A DNA stretch of 64,000 nucleotides from Acanthosepion lycidas (GCA_963932145.1 OZ010595.1:91967471-92031470), one strand, 5' to 3'; counted from the first letter of the stretch, positions 1-11,420 are shown. Numbers and translations are program-made. The notes: a model not told the origin generated them from the letters alone.

Positions 1-136
1 AGGACAACAGTCTAAGAAATATAAATAATGTAAATGGTTAAATGCAACTGGCAGAAATACCCAACAAATAGAATTGACAAAGTTTGCAATAAATAATATC
101 AAGAGAAAGAAAAGAAAATGAACAGAGCAAAAATAA

Positions 137-215
137 TATAAGGCAGATCAACAAGAATAAGGCAGATAAACAAGAATAAGGCAGATCAACAAGAATAAGG
201 CAGATCAACAAGATG
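137..215. repeat. Tandem repeat, about 20-bp unit
   Basis: About four copies of a unit reading roughly AATAAGGCAGATCAACAAG follow each other with small changes (one copy has 'gataaac'). There is no coding capacity; this is a local minisatellite. Confidence 0.8.
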
Positions 216-219
216 AGAT

Positions 220-1600
220 AAACAAGTGGCCTAACTTATTGACTAGAAAGAAATCCCGGTATGCATCTGTGTTTGTTGTGTATAATATTTTTTCCAGTGG
301 GGGTTGGGAGTGCAGTTGGTGTTGTAGTTGTAATCATTCCTGTGCTGACTGGAACCAAAATGATCAATTATTGCTTTGCAGTTTCTATTCTTAACTTCCT
401 CCTGTCTTCTATAATCTTCCCATGGCATTCTCAATATTTGTCAGTAGAGTGTCACATGGTAGTCTTTTTGTCTTTTTCTCATTTCTGATAACTTTAATTC
501 TTGGGACATTTTTCAGTCCCTTGGAGAAAATTAATTATTTGAATAACAGACAACAAAAAATATGACATTAGAATGGTGAAGAATGCTTTGCAAAAACTTA
601 GTAAGTTACAACTCACTGAGTATTACTTTGGAATTACTTCTTACACATCCAACCTTGGGTTGCTCTTTTGTTGATATGCATACTTACTATTTTCAGTTAA
701 TGGTTAGCCAATTCTTGCACTTACTACCTTCTTTAATAGATTTTTCAGCTTTCCCTCTGGATTTGCCATCTGCATCATATATGTTAGGTTCATGTCGGCC
801 GATAATAAATCCTGATAGGTTTTCTAATCCTCTTAGAATCATCTTACTGTAGAGGTTAAATAAATCCGATGAGGAAATACATCTTTTTCATACTCATCTC
901 ATTATGTTAAGTACTTTTCATTAAATTCATTCTTTATCTGTATGTGAGCTGTTTGACCCCAATGCAACTTATTAATTTTTTGCTATGAAGTTTTGAGCTT
1001 TCCTAATGTTTTTTCATAATTTCCCTATTAAAATGGTTCAATATGACAAAATTTACTAGAGACTGATTTTTTTAAGTTAGCATATTAACAGAAAATATAA
1101 AATTTTAAGATATTTGATATCTCATTTTAAAATTCATGAACAATTTTTAAGAAATTAAATTTACTATTTTTTTTCTGGAGTTTGGCTCGCCATATCATCA
1201 ATGCATTTATAGATTGAGATTTTTGACAAATTTATGAAATCCACTATCGCAAATTGACGGTTTATTATAATTTTTTGTCAAAGTCTAATAAAAAATATTT
1301 AATTTCTGCTAAAATATCTTTATAATCTAATAACTGCTGTTAATTAGAAAAAAAAATTAAAACTAAATAATAAGGAAAATAGTATGAACCAACACATACA
1401 GAATAATTAAAAACTTCACTTAAAATTTAAGTAAAAATTATCAATTCCACTTTGCATAAATAAACTATCATTATTATATATCTTGCTATTCAATTTATTA
1501 TGTACACCATGGCTATTATATTCATGTTTCAACTATTATACACACTGGTTTTCTTCAGATATTTATACTCAAATTCTGTAACCATTTTGAAAATTTGAAT
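220..1600. other. No gene recognised; AT-rich spacer
   Basis: Only short chance reading frames occur here. None has a recognisable motif, splice context or homology. From about 1000 the sequence is strongly AT-rich. I see no RNA gene or element boundary. Confidence 0.5.
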
Positions 1601-1604
1601 TTTG

Positions 1605-1890
1605 GAATTTCGAACCAAACCCTTTATTTCGTTAATCCGGGTAGAATGTTCTAGTTCCACATGACATGCCTCTTCTGGATGACTCACTTATTTCCCTTTA
1701 ACTCTCCAAGTTTTGGTTCACCACTGCTGTGGCCTGGTATTGAACTCGCAACTCTTTGGTCTAGTCACTGGATCTAACCAATGTCTTTATCCACTGGGCC
1801 ATGTGTTCTTGAATATGGTAATTAAAATGAGGGTAACAGTCCAAATAATCTAAATAATCATAATACCTCATACCAGAGATATAGACAGAT
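1605..1890. mobile_element. tRNA-derived SINE (family S1), head-to-head copy
   Basis: Positions 1605-1812 are a minus-strand S1 SINE. Its reverse complement contains the box A-like 'TGGCCCAGTGGATAAAGAC' and a box B-like 'GAGTTCAATACC', followed by the S1 body ('AACTCTCC', 'GGAACTAGAAC', 'AAAGGGTT'). At 1813 the sequence switches to the plus-strand S1 tail (GAATATGG...GAGATATAGACAGATA). Head joins tail without spacer, so the two parts point away from each other. No convincing target-site duplication is visible for this copy. Confidence 0.75.
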
Positions 1891-1920
1891 ACAACAGAAC
1901 CTTAAACCTCACGTTTTTTT

Positions 1921-2145
1921 TAATCATTTCATGCCAAGCAAGGTGATAAAGACAGTAAGATGCATGGTGTTACTCAAGGAACCCGAGACAAACATTATTG
2001 AGGAGAGAGTACAATAAAAGAGCAGGATTCAAAAGAAATAAAAGAATGATATTGCCTTTAAATTCTTGAAGATCAAAGTTGACTGGAAAGCAAGAAATCA
2101 GAAAGACTTCCACAAGAGAGAAGTGTGAGAGAAGAAACTATTTTT
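1921..2145 (-). mobile_element. LINE family A 3' end (decayed non-LTR retrotransposon)
   Basis: The reverse complement carries the 3' end shared by several copies here: a C-terminal reverse-transcriptase ORF tail (a motif like 'LWNSLP' followed by 'TFKS' in better copies), a CT-rich 3' UTR, 'ACTCAGTAACCCCTTGC', then 'TTGCCTTGCTTGGGGTGAA' at the terminus. This copy is 5'-truncated and cannot code. It abuts a second fragment of the same family. Confidence 0.6.
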
Positions 2146-2475
2146 TTAAAATCAATTCACCCCAAGTAAGGCAATAATGCCACTAAAATGCAAGAGGCTA
2201 CTGGAAGTGAAAGAGAATGAAAAAAACATTAGAAAGAACTGGAACCCAATCCTTGACAGAAAACAAGGAATAAACCTCTAGAAGTTATGTTTACATCTAG
2301 CAATTTCAACTGTAAAAATGATAAGACCTAGCTGCTAATCTAATAATGCACGTAAGATTTTTAAATTGAAAGTAAAGCTCAACAGAAAATTTACATAAAA
2401 ATAAAAAGGCATCAGTAAGTTACTTTATGGTGGTGACAAAGTGAGTTGAGCTGAGATGCCAGGTTAGGACTTATA
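2146..2475 (-). mobile_element. LINE family A 3' end, second copy
   Basis: It restarts with the terminal consensus on the minus strand ('ttcaccccaagtaaggcaat' on plus) and runs through the 3' UTR into the region matching the C-terminal part of the ORF ('agacctagctgctaatcta', compare 'agacctaattgccaatcta' at 39625). It ends near the left inverted repeat of the Tc1/mariner element. Stops and gaps destroy coding. Confidence 0.6.
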
Positions 2476-2516
2476 ACATTGTAGATTTTTCTTTGAATTT
2501 TTTTCATGAATCTCTA

Positions 2517-4083
2517 CACGGTGTAAAAAATTATTAACAAGGTGAAAATTTTCCATTTTGTCCAAAAAACTACATGGAATCTAACAAAATTTTCACAGAA
2601 TGATGGCAACAGTCATATGCATATATCTTGCAAATAGTGTAAAGTTCCACAAAGAATACAGAGAAACCACAGTCATTTACCCAAGTTATTTAAATTATAA
2701 CTTCCAAATTATTAGTGAGGTGTAATTAAAACTCATGTAAACTAATTGCTTCATATACAGATTGTTATGGATACATACAGTAACCAACATGAAATAAATA
2801 GAAATCAACAAGTACACAGTGTTCAAAAATAATAGTGGAGCTGGTTAATAAGGTATAAGTGATTCTTTTCTTGAAATGACATGGATAAGGTGCTGGTCCA
2901 TGGACATGTCAATTTCTGGATCTCCTCGGATGTAATTCCATGTGATACATTCACTATTGCCTGCCATAAGTCCTCCTTACTTCTAAATTTGTGTTCATTA
3001 TTTTAAGCCTGTCACTTCAGAATGCTCCACAAGTTTTTGGGTTTAAATATGAAGAATTGGCAGCCAATTCATTTTCTCCACATTTGTCATTTGTCCACAC
3101 AAACCTAAATGCTGCAGGTACTCTGCAGTTTTATGTGCTGTATGCAAGGGAGTATTATCTTGCATAAATATGATGCTTCTCCTGAACATGATACTTTACT
3201 TTTTTAACCAAGGTTCAAGGTGCTCTTTCAGGGTGGCTATATAAGCATCTGCAGTCATTTTAATACCGTCAGCTTCTTTCCATGGACAACAATGATACCT
3301 CCAATAATACCCAGCTCAAATCATGATACCCCCTCCTCTTTGTTGGTGTCTGAAGCATTGATGACAATGTCATTTGTTTATGACACAACCTTGGCTCCAA
3401 CTGTCAGGGCCATCAATGATAGCACAAGATTCATCTATGAACAAAACCTTCGAGAAGTCAAACTTCATGTTATCTTCTGTCCATTTCAAACACTTTTGTA
3501 CATGTCTTTTTCTTAATGGAGGCATTGTCACCAGACTCAAGGATTTTCTGATTTTTTTCAGAATATGACCGAGTAGTTCTGGACAGAATTGATTATCCAA
3601 TGCATCTTAAAAGTTCTTTATTTGTCAGGCCTGGGTTATTTACAGGTTCATGTTTAATTCAGGACAGAGAATGTTGGGAAACAACCATTAAGTGACCTTT
3701 ATCAGCTCTCTCATGTAACTTCGTAGGAGTTTTAACAAACCTCTTCAGTTTGGTAATATCTTTCTATCATTTTGAATATTTCTAATGTTGATTTACCTTT
3801 TGCAAGTTCAGATGTTGCAACTGATTTCTCAGAAGTGGTTAAGTGTGACCCATAATTGCAAGATTATGAAGTCACTAGTTTATAATTTCAAACACTGAAG
3901 TATCATGTTACTCATTCAAATGACTGCAGTTTGTTTACACTTGTGTAGAACATTACAGTTTTACAACACAACATGTGCATATGACTGTTGCCATCGTTCT
4001 GTGAAAATTTTGTTAAAATTCCAACATGTAGTTTCTGGACAAAATAGAAAATTGTCACCTCATTAATAATTTGTTACACAGTG
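2517..4083 (-). mobile_element. Tc1/mariner-type DNA transposon, decayed
   Basis: Two inverted terminal repeats of about 100-110 bp bound this 1567-bp element. The left end starts CACGGTGTAA and the right end closes TTACACAGTG. TA dinucleotides sit directly outside at 2515-2516 and 4084-4085, as expected from TA-target duplication. The repeats stay recognisably paired for over 100 bp (for example ATGGCAACAGTCATATGCA on the left, its complement near 3963-3993). A transposase remnant lies between them on the minus strand. It is probably immobile because the ORF is broken. Confidence 0.85.
2865..3850 (-). pseudogene. Tc1/mariner transposase pseudogene
   Basis: Read on the minus strand, pieces of a DDE transposase appear in order. 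A helix-turn-helix-like N-terminal segment ('NNPGLTNKELLR') comes first. Then 'RKRHVQKCLKWTEDN' leads into the first catalytic Asp in 'VLFIDES', followed by 'DGPDSW'. 'GGGIMIWAG' and the second Asp in 'FMQDNTPLHTAHKTAEYL' come next, then 'YLNPKNLWSILK' and a C-terminal tail. Family members normally read LNPIENLW at the last block, so the catalytic Glu is missing. Several frame changes and stops separate the blocks. Family assignment is secure; function is lost. Confidence 0.85.
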
Positions 4084-4085
4084 TA

Positions 4086-4530
4086 GATATAGTGCAGAAG
4101 GACCAGACCAGATGTGCAGCAATTTTAATGCACAGATGAACTGCAGGCTTAGATTCTGGCAATTAAATCTGTTTCAAATATTTGTACATTCATATAGTTT
4201 CACCAAATGTGTACAAATATTAAGTTTAAGGGTCCAGAAATATTCCACTAGAAAGTCCAATATACACATGACTGAGTGGATAAATGGTTTAGTTCAATCC
4301 TTGAGTCTGTCAGTTGCTGAAAAGTTGGATACCTTTTCCCATGAAGACTTGACACAAATGTGAATAAGACTGTTGAGAATTCTCTGATATGAGTTATCTC
4401 CCCTGAGAATGGAAAATGGAATGAGATTGAAGAAAGAGGTTTAAAATTGTTATGAAAACATGCAAAGAATCTGTGGAACTAAAAAAGCTCAAATTTTAAT
4501 ATCACTGTTATTATTTGTTTGAAATTGATA
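4086..4530. other. No gene recognised
   Basis: A chance frame of about 80 codons is present at 4112-4363 on plus. It has no motif, and I do not support it as a gene. Confidence 0.4.
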
Positions 4531-4765
4531 GATTAACTAAATTCTTGCCTGTGGGACTCTTTTCCATCTTCTTGCTTCCCTGTCAACTACGATTTACAAA
4601 AATTTAAATACAGTGTTAATTGTCATCTTCTGTCTCTCTGAATCCTATTCTTTTTATTATCTTTTCTCTGCAGCAATGATTTCTTCACTCTACTGTCCTT
4701 TCTCTACAGTAACCCCATGTGTCTTAGTGGCCTTATTGCCTTGCTTATTATGGAATGATTAAAAA
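4530..4765 (+). mobile_element. LINE family A 3' end
   Basis: The ORF-end and 3' UTR signature on plus ('cttgcttccctgtcaacta', 'gtcatcttctgtctctctga', 'taaccccatgtgtcttagtgg', 'attgccttgctta') matches copies at 9170, 42960 and 57840. It is severely decayed and followed by a poly-T tract at 4850-4880. Confidence 0.6.
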
Positions 4766-5033
4766 AATAAAAAAGATTCATGTGATAGAAATTTAATTAT
4801 TACTACTTGGTGGGCTTATTGATAACTCATGATTTTAGTATGAACTGGTGTTTTTTTTTCTTTTTTTTTTTTTTTTTTTTTATCATAATGGTTATAGTTG
4901 CAACACATGTATTGAACTGCTAATGCAAAGATAGAATACTAGCAATTCTCAGATGAAGGAAATTGAATGCTTTTAATCTTTGGGTTTAATCAAGAGGACA
5001 TTTTGTTTATCGAAGTTTGTGATAAAAGTATGC

Positions 5034-5192
5034 TTATCTGTTTTTTTTATTTATCTCCTCTACCCACATATCTAGTTATCTGTTTTGTATTTATCCCCCC
5101 CACATATCTAGTTATCTGTTTTGTATTTATCCCCCCCACATATATAGTTATCTGTTTTGTATTTATTCCCCACCCTAACACACATATCTAGT
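5034..5192. repeat. Tandem repeat, about 42-bp unit
   Basis: Four copies of a unit containing 'ttatctgttttgtatttat', a C-run and 'cacatatctag' follow one another with variable C-run length. The mariner MITE at 5195 has inserted at the right edge of the array. Confidence 0.85.
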
Positions 5193-5194
5193 TA

Positions 5195-5292
5195 TTAGGT
5201 TGGTGCAAATATAATAATGACGTAATAATGTCGTTTTTTGACGTTACGTCAAAAAACGACATTATTACGTCATTATTTTTGCACCAACCTAA
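5195..5292. mobile_element. mariner hairpin MITE, long variant (copy 1)
   Basis: This is the longest of twelve copies of a hairpin MITE family. It starts TTAGGTTGGTGCAAA and ends with its reverse complement, flanked by TA (5193-5194 and 5293-5294). Other copies are 77-81 bp; this one is 98 bp because each arm carries an extra stretch with TGACGTAA. The centre reads TGACGTTACGTCA. The arms pair almost perfectly over about 49 bases. It has no coding capacity and would need a transposase supplied in trans. The termini match my memory of Hsmar1/MADE1-type mariner ends. Confidence 0.95.
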
Positions 5293-5795
5293 TAATTCAA
5301 ACTACAACAACAAGTGAGTTATTTGGCCCAATTAAACAACTTACTTGGTTATAGAAAAAGGAATATAAATTATTTTCCTTGAAAATCAATTAGAAATAAT
5401 AATTAATTGATAAAATCAATTAGAAATAAAAATTATTTAAAAAAAATCAACCAAATTCAGTAAATATTTAAATAAAAACCATAAAGACATTTAGGTTTTT
5501 TTATGTCATGAAAAGGAATTATGGAACTGGTGGAGTAGGGGTAATGACAGTGGTCAGTGACAAAGAAAGCTAAGGTCAAAGAGGAGTAGAGCAGTTATAT
5601 AATATGTACTGGGCTTACCTCAAATCATTGTAGAATAAATTTTATATTTAAAGTGTCCTTCAGGATGGGGTTCACCTGAAGGATGACCTTCTAGTCAGTG
5701 ATGGAGATCTGTGATTCAACCTGATATATGAACACATAAACACCCAGCTGCAACTAGAATGTGCATGAATGGGTGGGAAGGAATTGATTTCAAGC

Positions 5796-5798
<3 letters not shown>

Positions 5799-5838
<40 letters not shown>
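5799..5838. repeat. (AT)n microsatellite
   Basis: A pure AT dinucleotide run of about 38 bp sits just upstream of a SINE. Confidence 0.95.
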
Positions 5839-5841
<3 letters not shown>

Positions 5842-5879
5842 ACCCACCTGAGAGGAGAGGGTCTCTTATATTAACATGA

Positions 5880-6176
5880 GAATGCTGTGAAGTGCTGTGA
5901 GTTCAATACTAGGCCACAACAGTAGTGGATCAAAAACTTTGAGAGTCGAGTTAAAGGGGAAATAACCAAGACATCTGAAAGTGGCATGGCATGTGGAACT
6001 AGAACAATCTACCCCGGTGGACAAAATAGAGGATTCAGTTCTAAATTTCAATCACCTGAAGAAGACCGGAGTGTACAACAGCTGAAATATTGTGAATATG
6101 GCAATGACGATGAGGATAACAGTATGAATAATGTAAATAATGATAATACCTCATCTCAGAGATAGAGACAGATATA
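5880..6176 (+). mobile_element. tRNA-derived SINE (family S1), plus strand
   Basis: The head is decayed, but a box B-like 'GAGTTCAATACTAGG' remains. It is followed by 'GAGAGTCGAGTTAAAGGGG', 'TGGAACTAGAACAATCTA', 'TCACCTGAAGAAG', 'GTACAACAGCTGAAATATTG' and the tail ending in 'GAGACAGATA'. Box A is not clear. This is one of the longer single-orientation copies. Confidence 0.8.
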
Positions 6177-6179
6177 TAG

Positions 6180-7100
6180 AAATGTAAATCTAGGATTAAC
6201 TGTCATTTTCTTTTATTTGTATAGACTGCCTCTTACTATGTAACCCTTTACCTTGAGTGCCCCTCCCACTGGCCTTGCACAAGGTGAACTTTAAAGTAAA
6301 AGAAAAAAAAATTTAAAGAAATCTAAGAAAAATCCTAACAACAAAAAGATACTTTGAATGAGATTTGAACTTGTAATCCTTACCTTTGGTTCTTGTTTTT
6401 ATAGTTGAACCCTTAGTTGTTTGGCTGAGCAGCTGAAACAACAACAAAAAATAATTATAAAAATTGCAACAAAAATAAGTCCAAATATATAACAGATCAG
6501 AAATAAAGTATCAGCCATTGGTCAGTTATGAACTGACAGTCTTACGGGAAGCCTAGCTTATCCTTACTGTGGTAACTGCTCTGACTGATGAAGCTGTAGT
6601 GAGAGGAGTTGTCATGAACAAGATTTTTGTCATTTTTTAAAAAAAAAACAAAAAAAAAAAACACATATGTGGTTTTCCATATATATTTATATAAAGAACA
6701 ATATAGTTCCCAAAAGAAGAGAAAATTATATTTGTGTGTGTACAGACAGCTTAGAAAAGAGATAAAAAGGACATTTATGTGTTCAGCTGAAGTGTTCGTG
6801 TAATGTGCCACATGGCTTGTATAAAATTAAGTAGTCAACCTGCCAAGAGAATGTCTCTTTTTAGCCCTGTTGTTGTTGTTGCTACTATATCTCAGAGAAA
6901 CAAGAATGAGAGGTTTCTTGTCCTTTTCATTTATAGTCCTGAACAGAATGCAAAATATGCAAAATGACTGAGGAAAAATAAAGTTGTAAATAAAGCCAGT
7001 AAAATTAAAATGAAAGAAGTACTAGTCCAAAATTAATAATGGTTGACAATGATTCATATAATAAAATTTCTACATACTTGATGTAATGGAATAACCAGTC
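6180..7100. other. No gene recognised
   Basis: The AT-rich sequence has short A and T runs and only chance frames (one minus-strand frame at 6542-6811 is rich in F, S and Y and has no motif). Confidence 0.45.
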
Positions 7101-7104
7101 ACCC

Positions 7105-7345
7105 CAATGATTACACTATAGGTAGTAAGTACCTATAAAGTCTACCGTCTGAGAGACTTGGACAGGAGTTGAGAGCAAGATGATGCAAGTATGTCCGATC
7201 TTCTGATTAGTAGCATTCACTACTAGATTGACCTGTGTATATAAATGTACTGTATTTCATATTGTACTTGTTATGTACAATAAACCTTTCTTCTAGTATC
7301 TACCTGGTGTTATGTGTTTATTCCCTTAACACGGAATATAACAAT
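7105..7345 (+). promoter_or_regulatory. Possible solo LTR or promoter-like stretch
   Basis: It holds a TATA-like 'TATATAAATG' (about 7219), a polyadenylation-like 'CAATAAAC' (about 7269), and a 3' end near 'TTCCCTTAACA', in the order seen in an LTR (TATA, then AATAAA). I could not find a partner LTR or a target-site duplication, so this stays a weak suggestion. Confidence 0.25.
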
Positions 7346-7944
7346 ACTATTACTACTCGTTTACTAATTTCTATAGACTGGTGTATGCAGTTTGATGAAA
7401 AGCAATTGGAATTATGATTAAAGAAAAATTAGTGCATTAATAATGGTTGACAATTATTCATTTAATAAATATTTATGATAAAAATTACTCTTTGAAATAC
7501 AATTATAAAAATATTTAATCTGAAAATCTTTTTGTTCAAGGCTAAAGATTTGTCTTAATTTTCTGAAAGTTACAAATTTGTTATGACATATCTGAAAATT
7601 GGTCCCTGAACAAACTAAAATTCAAAAGGGTGTGTGGCAGAAAACACCTTCCTACATGACAGTAAGACATTAGTGAGATGAAGATATTGCTACTAATGTC
7701 TTCCCATTATGTGAAAATATGTTTCTGGGAGTTATTTCTGCCACACCCACTATAATCCAAAGATGTCTTGTTATAATGCAAATAATATTACATCTTTATA
7801 AAAAAAGAAAGAAAGAAAGAAGAACAATGAAGACAAAGTTTTTCAAGTAATAAATGCCATAAAGACATCACCTACATAAAGTGATTGGATTGATACCCGA
7901 GACAGTGTAGAATTTACACTACTTACATTCTATTGACACATTCA

Positions 7945-8247
7945 TGATGTTTCAGCTGGTGTACGCTCCAGCCTTCTTCAGGTGATATATGTTGGAGTTT
8001 TAAACCAAACCCTTCATTACATCCACCAAGACAGATTGTCCTAATTCCAAAGCTTTTCTGGATATTTCAGTTATTTCCCTTTAGTAATTTGACTCTCCAA
8101 TTTCAAAATTATAACACATGTCACCTGAAGAAGGCCAGAGTGTACAACGGCCGAAATGTTGTGAATATGACAATAAAGATGAGGACAAGAGTCCAAACAA
8201 TGTAAATAGTTACAATCCCTCATCTCAGAAATATAGACAGATACTGT
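7945..8247. mobile_element. S1 SINE pair, head-to-head
   Basis: Positions 7945-8112 read as the minus-strand S1 body ('gtacgctccagccttcttca' is the complement of the GAAGAAGGC...GTAC block). From 8116 the plus-strand S1 3' half follows (TCACCTGAAGAAGGCCAGAG...TATAGACAGATA). Both tails point outward. Both parts lack the tRNA head at the junction. Confidence 0.75.
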
Positions 8248-8249
8248 TA

Positions 8250-9165
8250 AAAAGGTTGGTAATAACTGAATCTATATCACCTGAAATTTCTTGGTTTTTG
8301 TTTTCTGGTGTTCCACCAGTTCAGAATTTAAAGAATTTGTAGATAATGACGAAGGAAATAAATACAATTATATTGGAGTACCAGATGTAGATCCAATATG
8401 ATATTGCATAAAAATATCCCAGTCTAAAATGCTTAAATAAATTTATTTGGGAATGTAAATCTTTTCTGTTGCATGTTGTCATAAGACAAATGGTACTCAA
8501 ACCCCCCTCCTGCCCAAATAACACCTCAAAACTAGTGTCATGTCACCAACAATACCATAATTAAAATGACAGGCAACAGAACTAGGAAAAATTGAATACA
8601 GTGTGAAAATGAAAATTCTGTTTCTTTTTTTTCTGATAGGGACATATTACTGGAGACTTTATAACAAATCCTTTTCTCTTTTTCTTGAAACATTTTTTTT
8701 TTTTTACAAAAATGCAGTTTAATTCACACATTCACAAATGATGCCATTTATAAAGTAGAATTATGAAAATTCAATAAAGACTTTATTTATTCAAGATTGG
8801 CACCTAGGTATCACCATTTTATTTTTGAACTAATTTGATGCAATAAACTAAAGTTTAGTCAATATATTGATATTAAAATGTATTGAAAACTTTAACTTGT
8901 TGATAATTATTACCAATTAATAATACTACACAATTTTTGCTTATTAGCAACTCTAACCAAAATTGACTAAATCTTAAGAAACAATTCAACTGTATAGTTT
9001 AAGCAAATCAAAAATGAAAAAAAAAAAGAAAAGAAAATTAGACAAAAAGTTTTGAAAATTTCTATTACTTTCATTACATTGAAATGTCTTTTTTTTTTTT
9101 TTAAATTCTATTTATTCAAGATTGACAACTAGGTATCACCATTTTACTTTTGAACTAATTAGATG
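8250..9165. other. No gene recognised
   Basis: AT-rich. A 20-bp stretch (about 8796-8815, 'agattggcacctaggtatca') recurs in diverged form at 9119-9138, so a short local duplication is present. No coding or RNA signal is seen. Confidence 0.4.
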
Positions 9166-9169
9166 CAAC

Positions 9170-9432
9170 TGCCACTTCTACTCGAACAGTTTCTTTTCTT
9201 GCACTTCTCACCTGTGGAAATCCCATTTTATTTCTTGCTTCCCTGATAACTACAATCTTCAAAAATATTAAATGGAACATCAATTGCCATCTTCTGTTTT
9301 CTTGAACCCTGTTCCATTTTTTGTCCTTTTCTCAAATCCTTCCCATTCTCAGCCTTCTCTCTCTCTCTCTTTCACCCCCTGTAACCACCCCCCACATTCT
9401 AGTGGCATTATAGCCTTGCTTGGGGTGAAAAA
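9170..9432 (+). mobile_element. LINE family A 3' end
   Basis: This copy keeps the C-terminal ORF region ('ttcttgcacttctcacctgt' corresponds to the 'HLWNSLP' neighbourhood), the 3' UTR with a CT run, and the terminus 'CTTGCTTGGGGTGAA' followed by an A run. It is 5'-truncated, with no intact frame. Confidence 0.65.
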
Positions 9433-9767
9433 AAGAAGATGCAGACATCAAAATTTAAGCAATGTAAATACCAATTTATGTGCAAAAGTTAAGCAAACAC
9501 TAGCTCTGGTCTAAATCCTAAAGTGCTTATAAAATAAAACTAAATTACCTCTTTCGCCACAATACTTTTAAATTTTCATTTAAAAATTTCTAAATGTAAC
9601 AGAAATTATGAGAAAAAGGTTGTAGTATATTTTTTATATCTGCCTTTTTTCTCAGTCCAATGCAAAATCCATATGATGGGCTTTAATGAGCTTTATCCTA
9701 TCATGCTGACCCATTATCATATTGGTACGGCTTTGTGAATGGTTCTTCCCAAACCTTCACCATTATA

Positions 9768-9847
9768 TTAGGTTGGTACAAAAATAATGTCGGTTTCTCT
9801 CATATTAACATATGTGAGAAACCGGCATTATTTTTGCACCAACTTAA
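9768..9847. mobile_element. mariner hairpin MITE (copy 2)
   Basis: 80 bp, TA on both sides. The left end has a G-to-A change (TTAGGTTGGTACAAA) and the right end reads CCAACTTAA. The inner arms carry the variant AATGTCGGTTTC paired with GAAACCGGCATT, a shift shared partly with copy 3. Confidence 0.95.
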
Positions 9848-9935
9848 TAAAAAAACTGTATGTGCATGTAATCTGGCTGTTCAGTTATTACGACAAAACT
9901 ACTGGATCCTCATATGTCAAAAAAAAATTGGGAGA

Positions 9936-9936
<1 letters not shown>

Positions 9937-9970
<34 letters not shown>

Positions 9971-10012
9971 AAGATGGAGAGACTGAGATATATATATATA
10001 TATATATATGAA
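9937..10012. repeat. Compound (TC)n/(TA)n microsatellite
   Basis: A CT run passes into a TA run, then a 20-bp interruption ('aaagatggagagactgaga'), then a second TA run. Confidence 0.9.
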
Positions 10013-10018
10013 TTGTGA

Positions 10019-10397
10019 TTAACAGATCACAATATCTATCAGAGAGATGAAATTTAAATTTTTGTTATTGCATTATTCCCAAAATTTGACACATCAGCAG
10101 CTGGCTATTAATGTCAACTACTGAGCACAAATAGTTATTAATTAAAACAATTATTAATTAATGTATAATATTATCCATAACTACATGTACAAGAATGTCG
10201 TTTTTGATAAAAGTTAAAAAAAATAACCATGAATACATAAAAAATGCTTATATTGTCGAAAATTCCTTTTTCCACAATATAGCTATTTGTGCTATGGTAT
10301 AATGCTTATTACCTAAGCAATAATAATACTGAATAAATTTTTATAAATATTAAAGCATATTTAATCACAGCTTTCTAACAGCTATTGTGATCTGTAA
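10019..10397. mobile_element. Putative non-autonomous element with short inverted ends
   Basis: The left end 'TTAACAGATCACAATATCTA' pairs with the right end (complement of 'TAGCTATTGTGATCTGTAAA', at about 10380-10397), with a few mismatches. No ORF lies between. A target-site duplication is not clear, so the class is unknown. Confidence 0.45.
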
Positions 10398-10561
10398 ATA
10401 AAGATCAAATATGGATCCGAATCTCACAATGATAGGGTAAAGAACAAATAGGAAAGGTTTATAAAATTATGAGAGAGCTTTTTTCATATCTCATTTTCTG
10501 TTGAAGCTTTAATAAAAGGGAAACATGTTAGATTTATAAATGTTTCCTATTTATTCTTTAT

Positions 10562-10564
10562 ATG

Positions 10565-10602
<38 letters not shown>
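10562..10602. repeat. (AT)n microsatellite
   Basis: About 38 bp of pure AT dinucleotide. Confidence 0.95.
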
Positions 10603-10603
<1 letters not shown>

Positions 10604-10609
10604 CATTGT

Positions 10610-11420
10610 CTCCAATCTGTCTGCAATTCTGGCTTGTCTGTTCAGTTGCCAATTCATATGATCTGAAATTCTAAAATCTCTCTTCACTGACGATGACATT
10701 AAAACAGTGTGACATTCAAATTTTGGAAAACAACCCAATTCTGGGTAGCAGTAACACCTTCAAGTCTCAGCCATTAACTTCGCAATCCATATTTCTGATG
10801 TTTGTCTCCCAAATGAACATTAAACATTCAATTCCAGACCCCCAAATGTTTAACCAGTTTTTGTATGATTTATTTATTTTCACTTTTCAGTTTGTCAGTT
10901 CTTCACCTGGATTTTTATTGTGTGAAACATTTTCAACTTACATTTGCAGTGTCCAAGATTAGAAAAAGAAAACATTAAAAAGTTGTCTATAGCAAAAATA
11001 CAGGTTTTAGTCATATTCCAGGTTTATCACATGTCCAATTACAATGGGCTGAGATGCCTGAATATTTTGAAAGCTATTCTTGTCCTGAGTTCAATCCTCA
11101 CTGGGTGCCACAAATCTTATCTCACAGTCCATTCTTGTATGCCCCTGCTAACATTGTCTAGTGGCCTGTTACATTGAAGTATTAAAACCTATGTGGACAC
11201 TTGTGCACAAAAAGCAATGGGCTTACATAGTTGAATATGAGTATCATTAAAGTTGTGCACCTGTGTTTATTGAGTCATTTTGTTAACTGAAGTGTTTCCT
11301 CTTTGATTTATGGATTGGCTTTACCTTCAAGAAGCTTTGATATTCAGATAAAGACACACATACGAGAAAGAAAATGCCATCACAATAAATTATACGCCTG
11401 AGGAAGGTCAAAAATCATTT
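10610..11420. other. No gene recognised
   Basis: Two plus-strand frames of 77-89 codons occur, but they lack motifs, show no splice context and use codons like the surrounding AT-rich DNA. Confidence 0.4.

Noticed and set aside
3220..3516. 98-codon plus-strand frame
   Set aside because: Antisense of the Tc1/mariner transposase remnant.
5034..5192. CRISPR-like array (regular repeats)
   Set aside because: Units are contiguous without unique spacers and the genome is clearly animal-like; an ordinary minisatellite.
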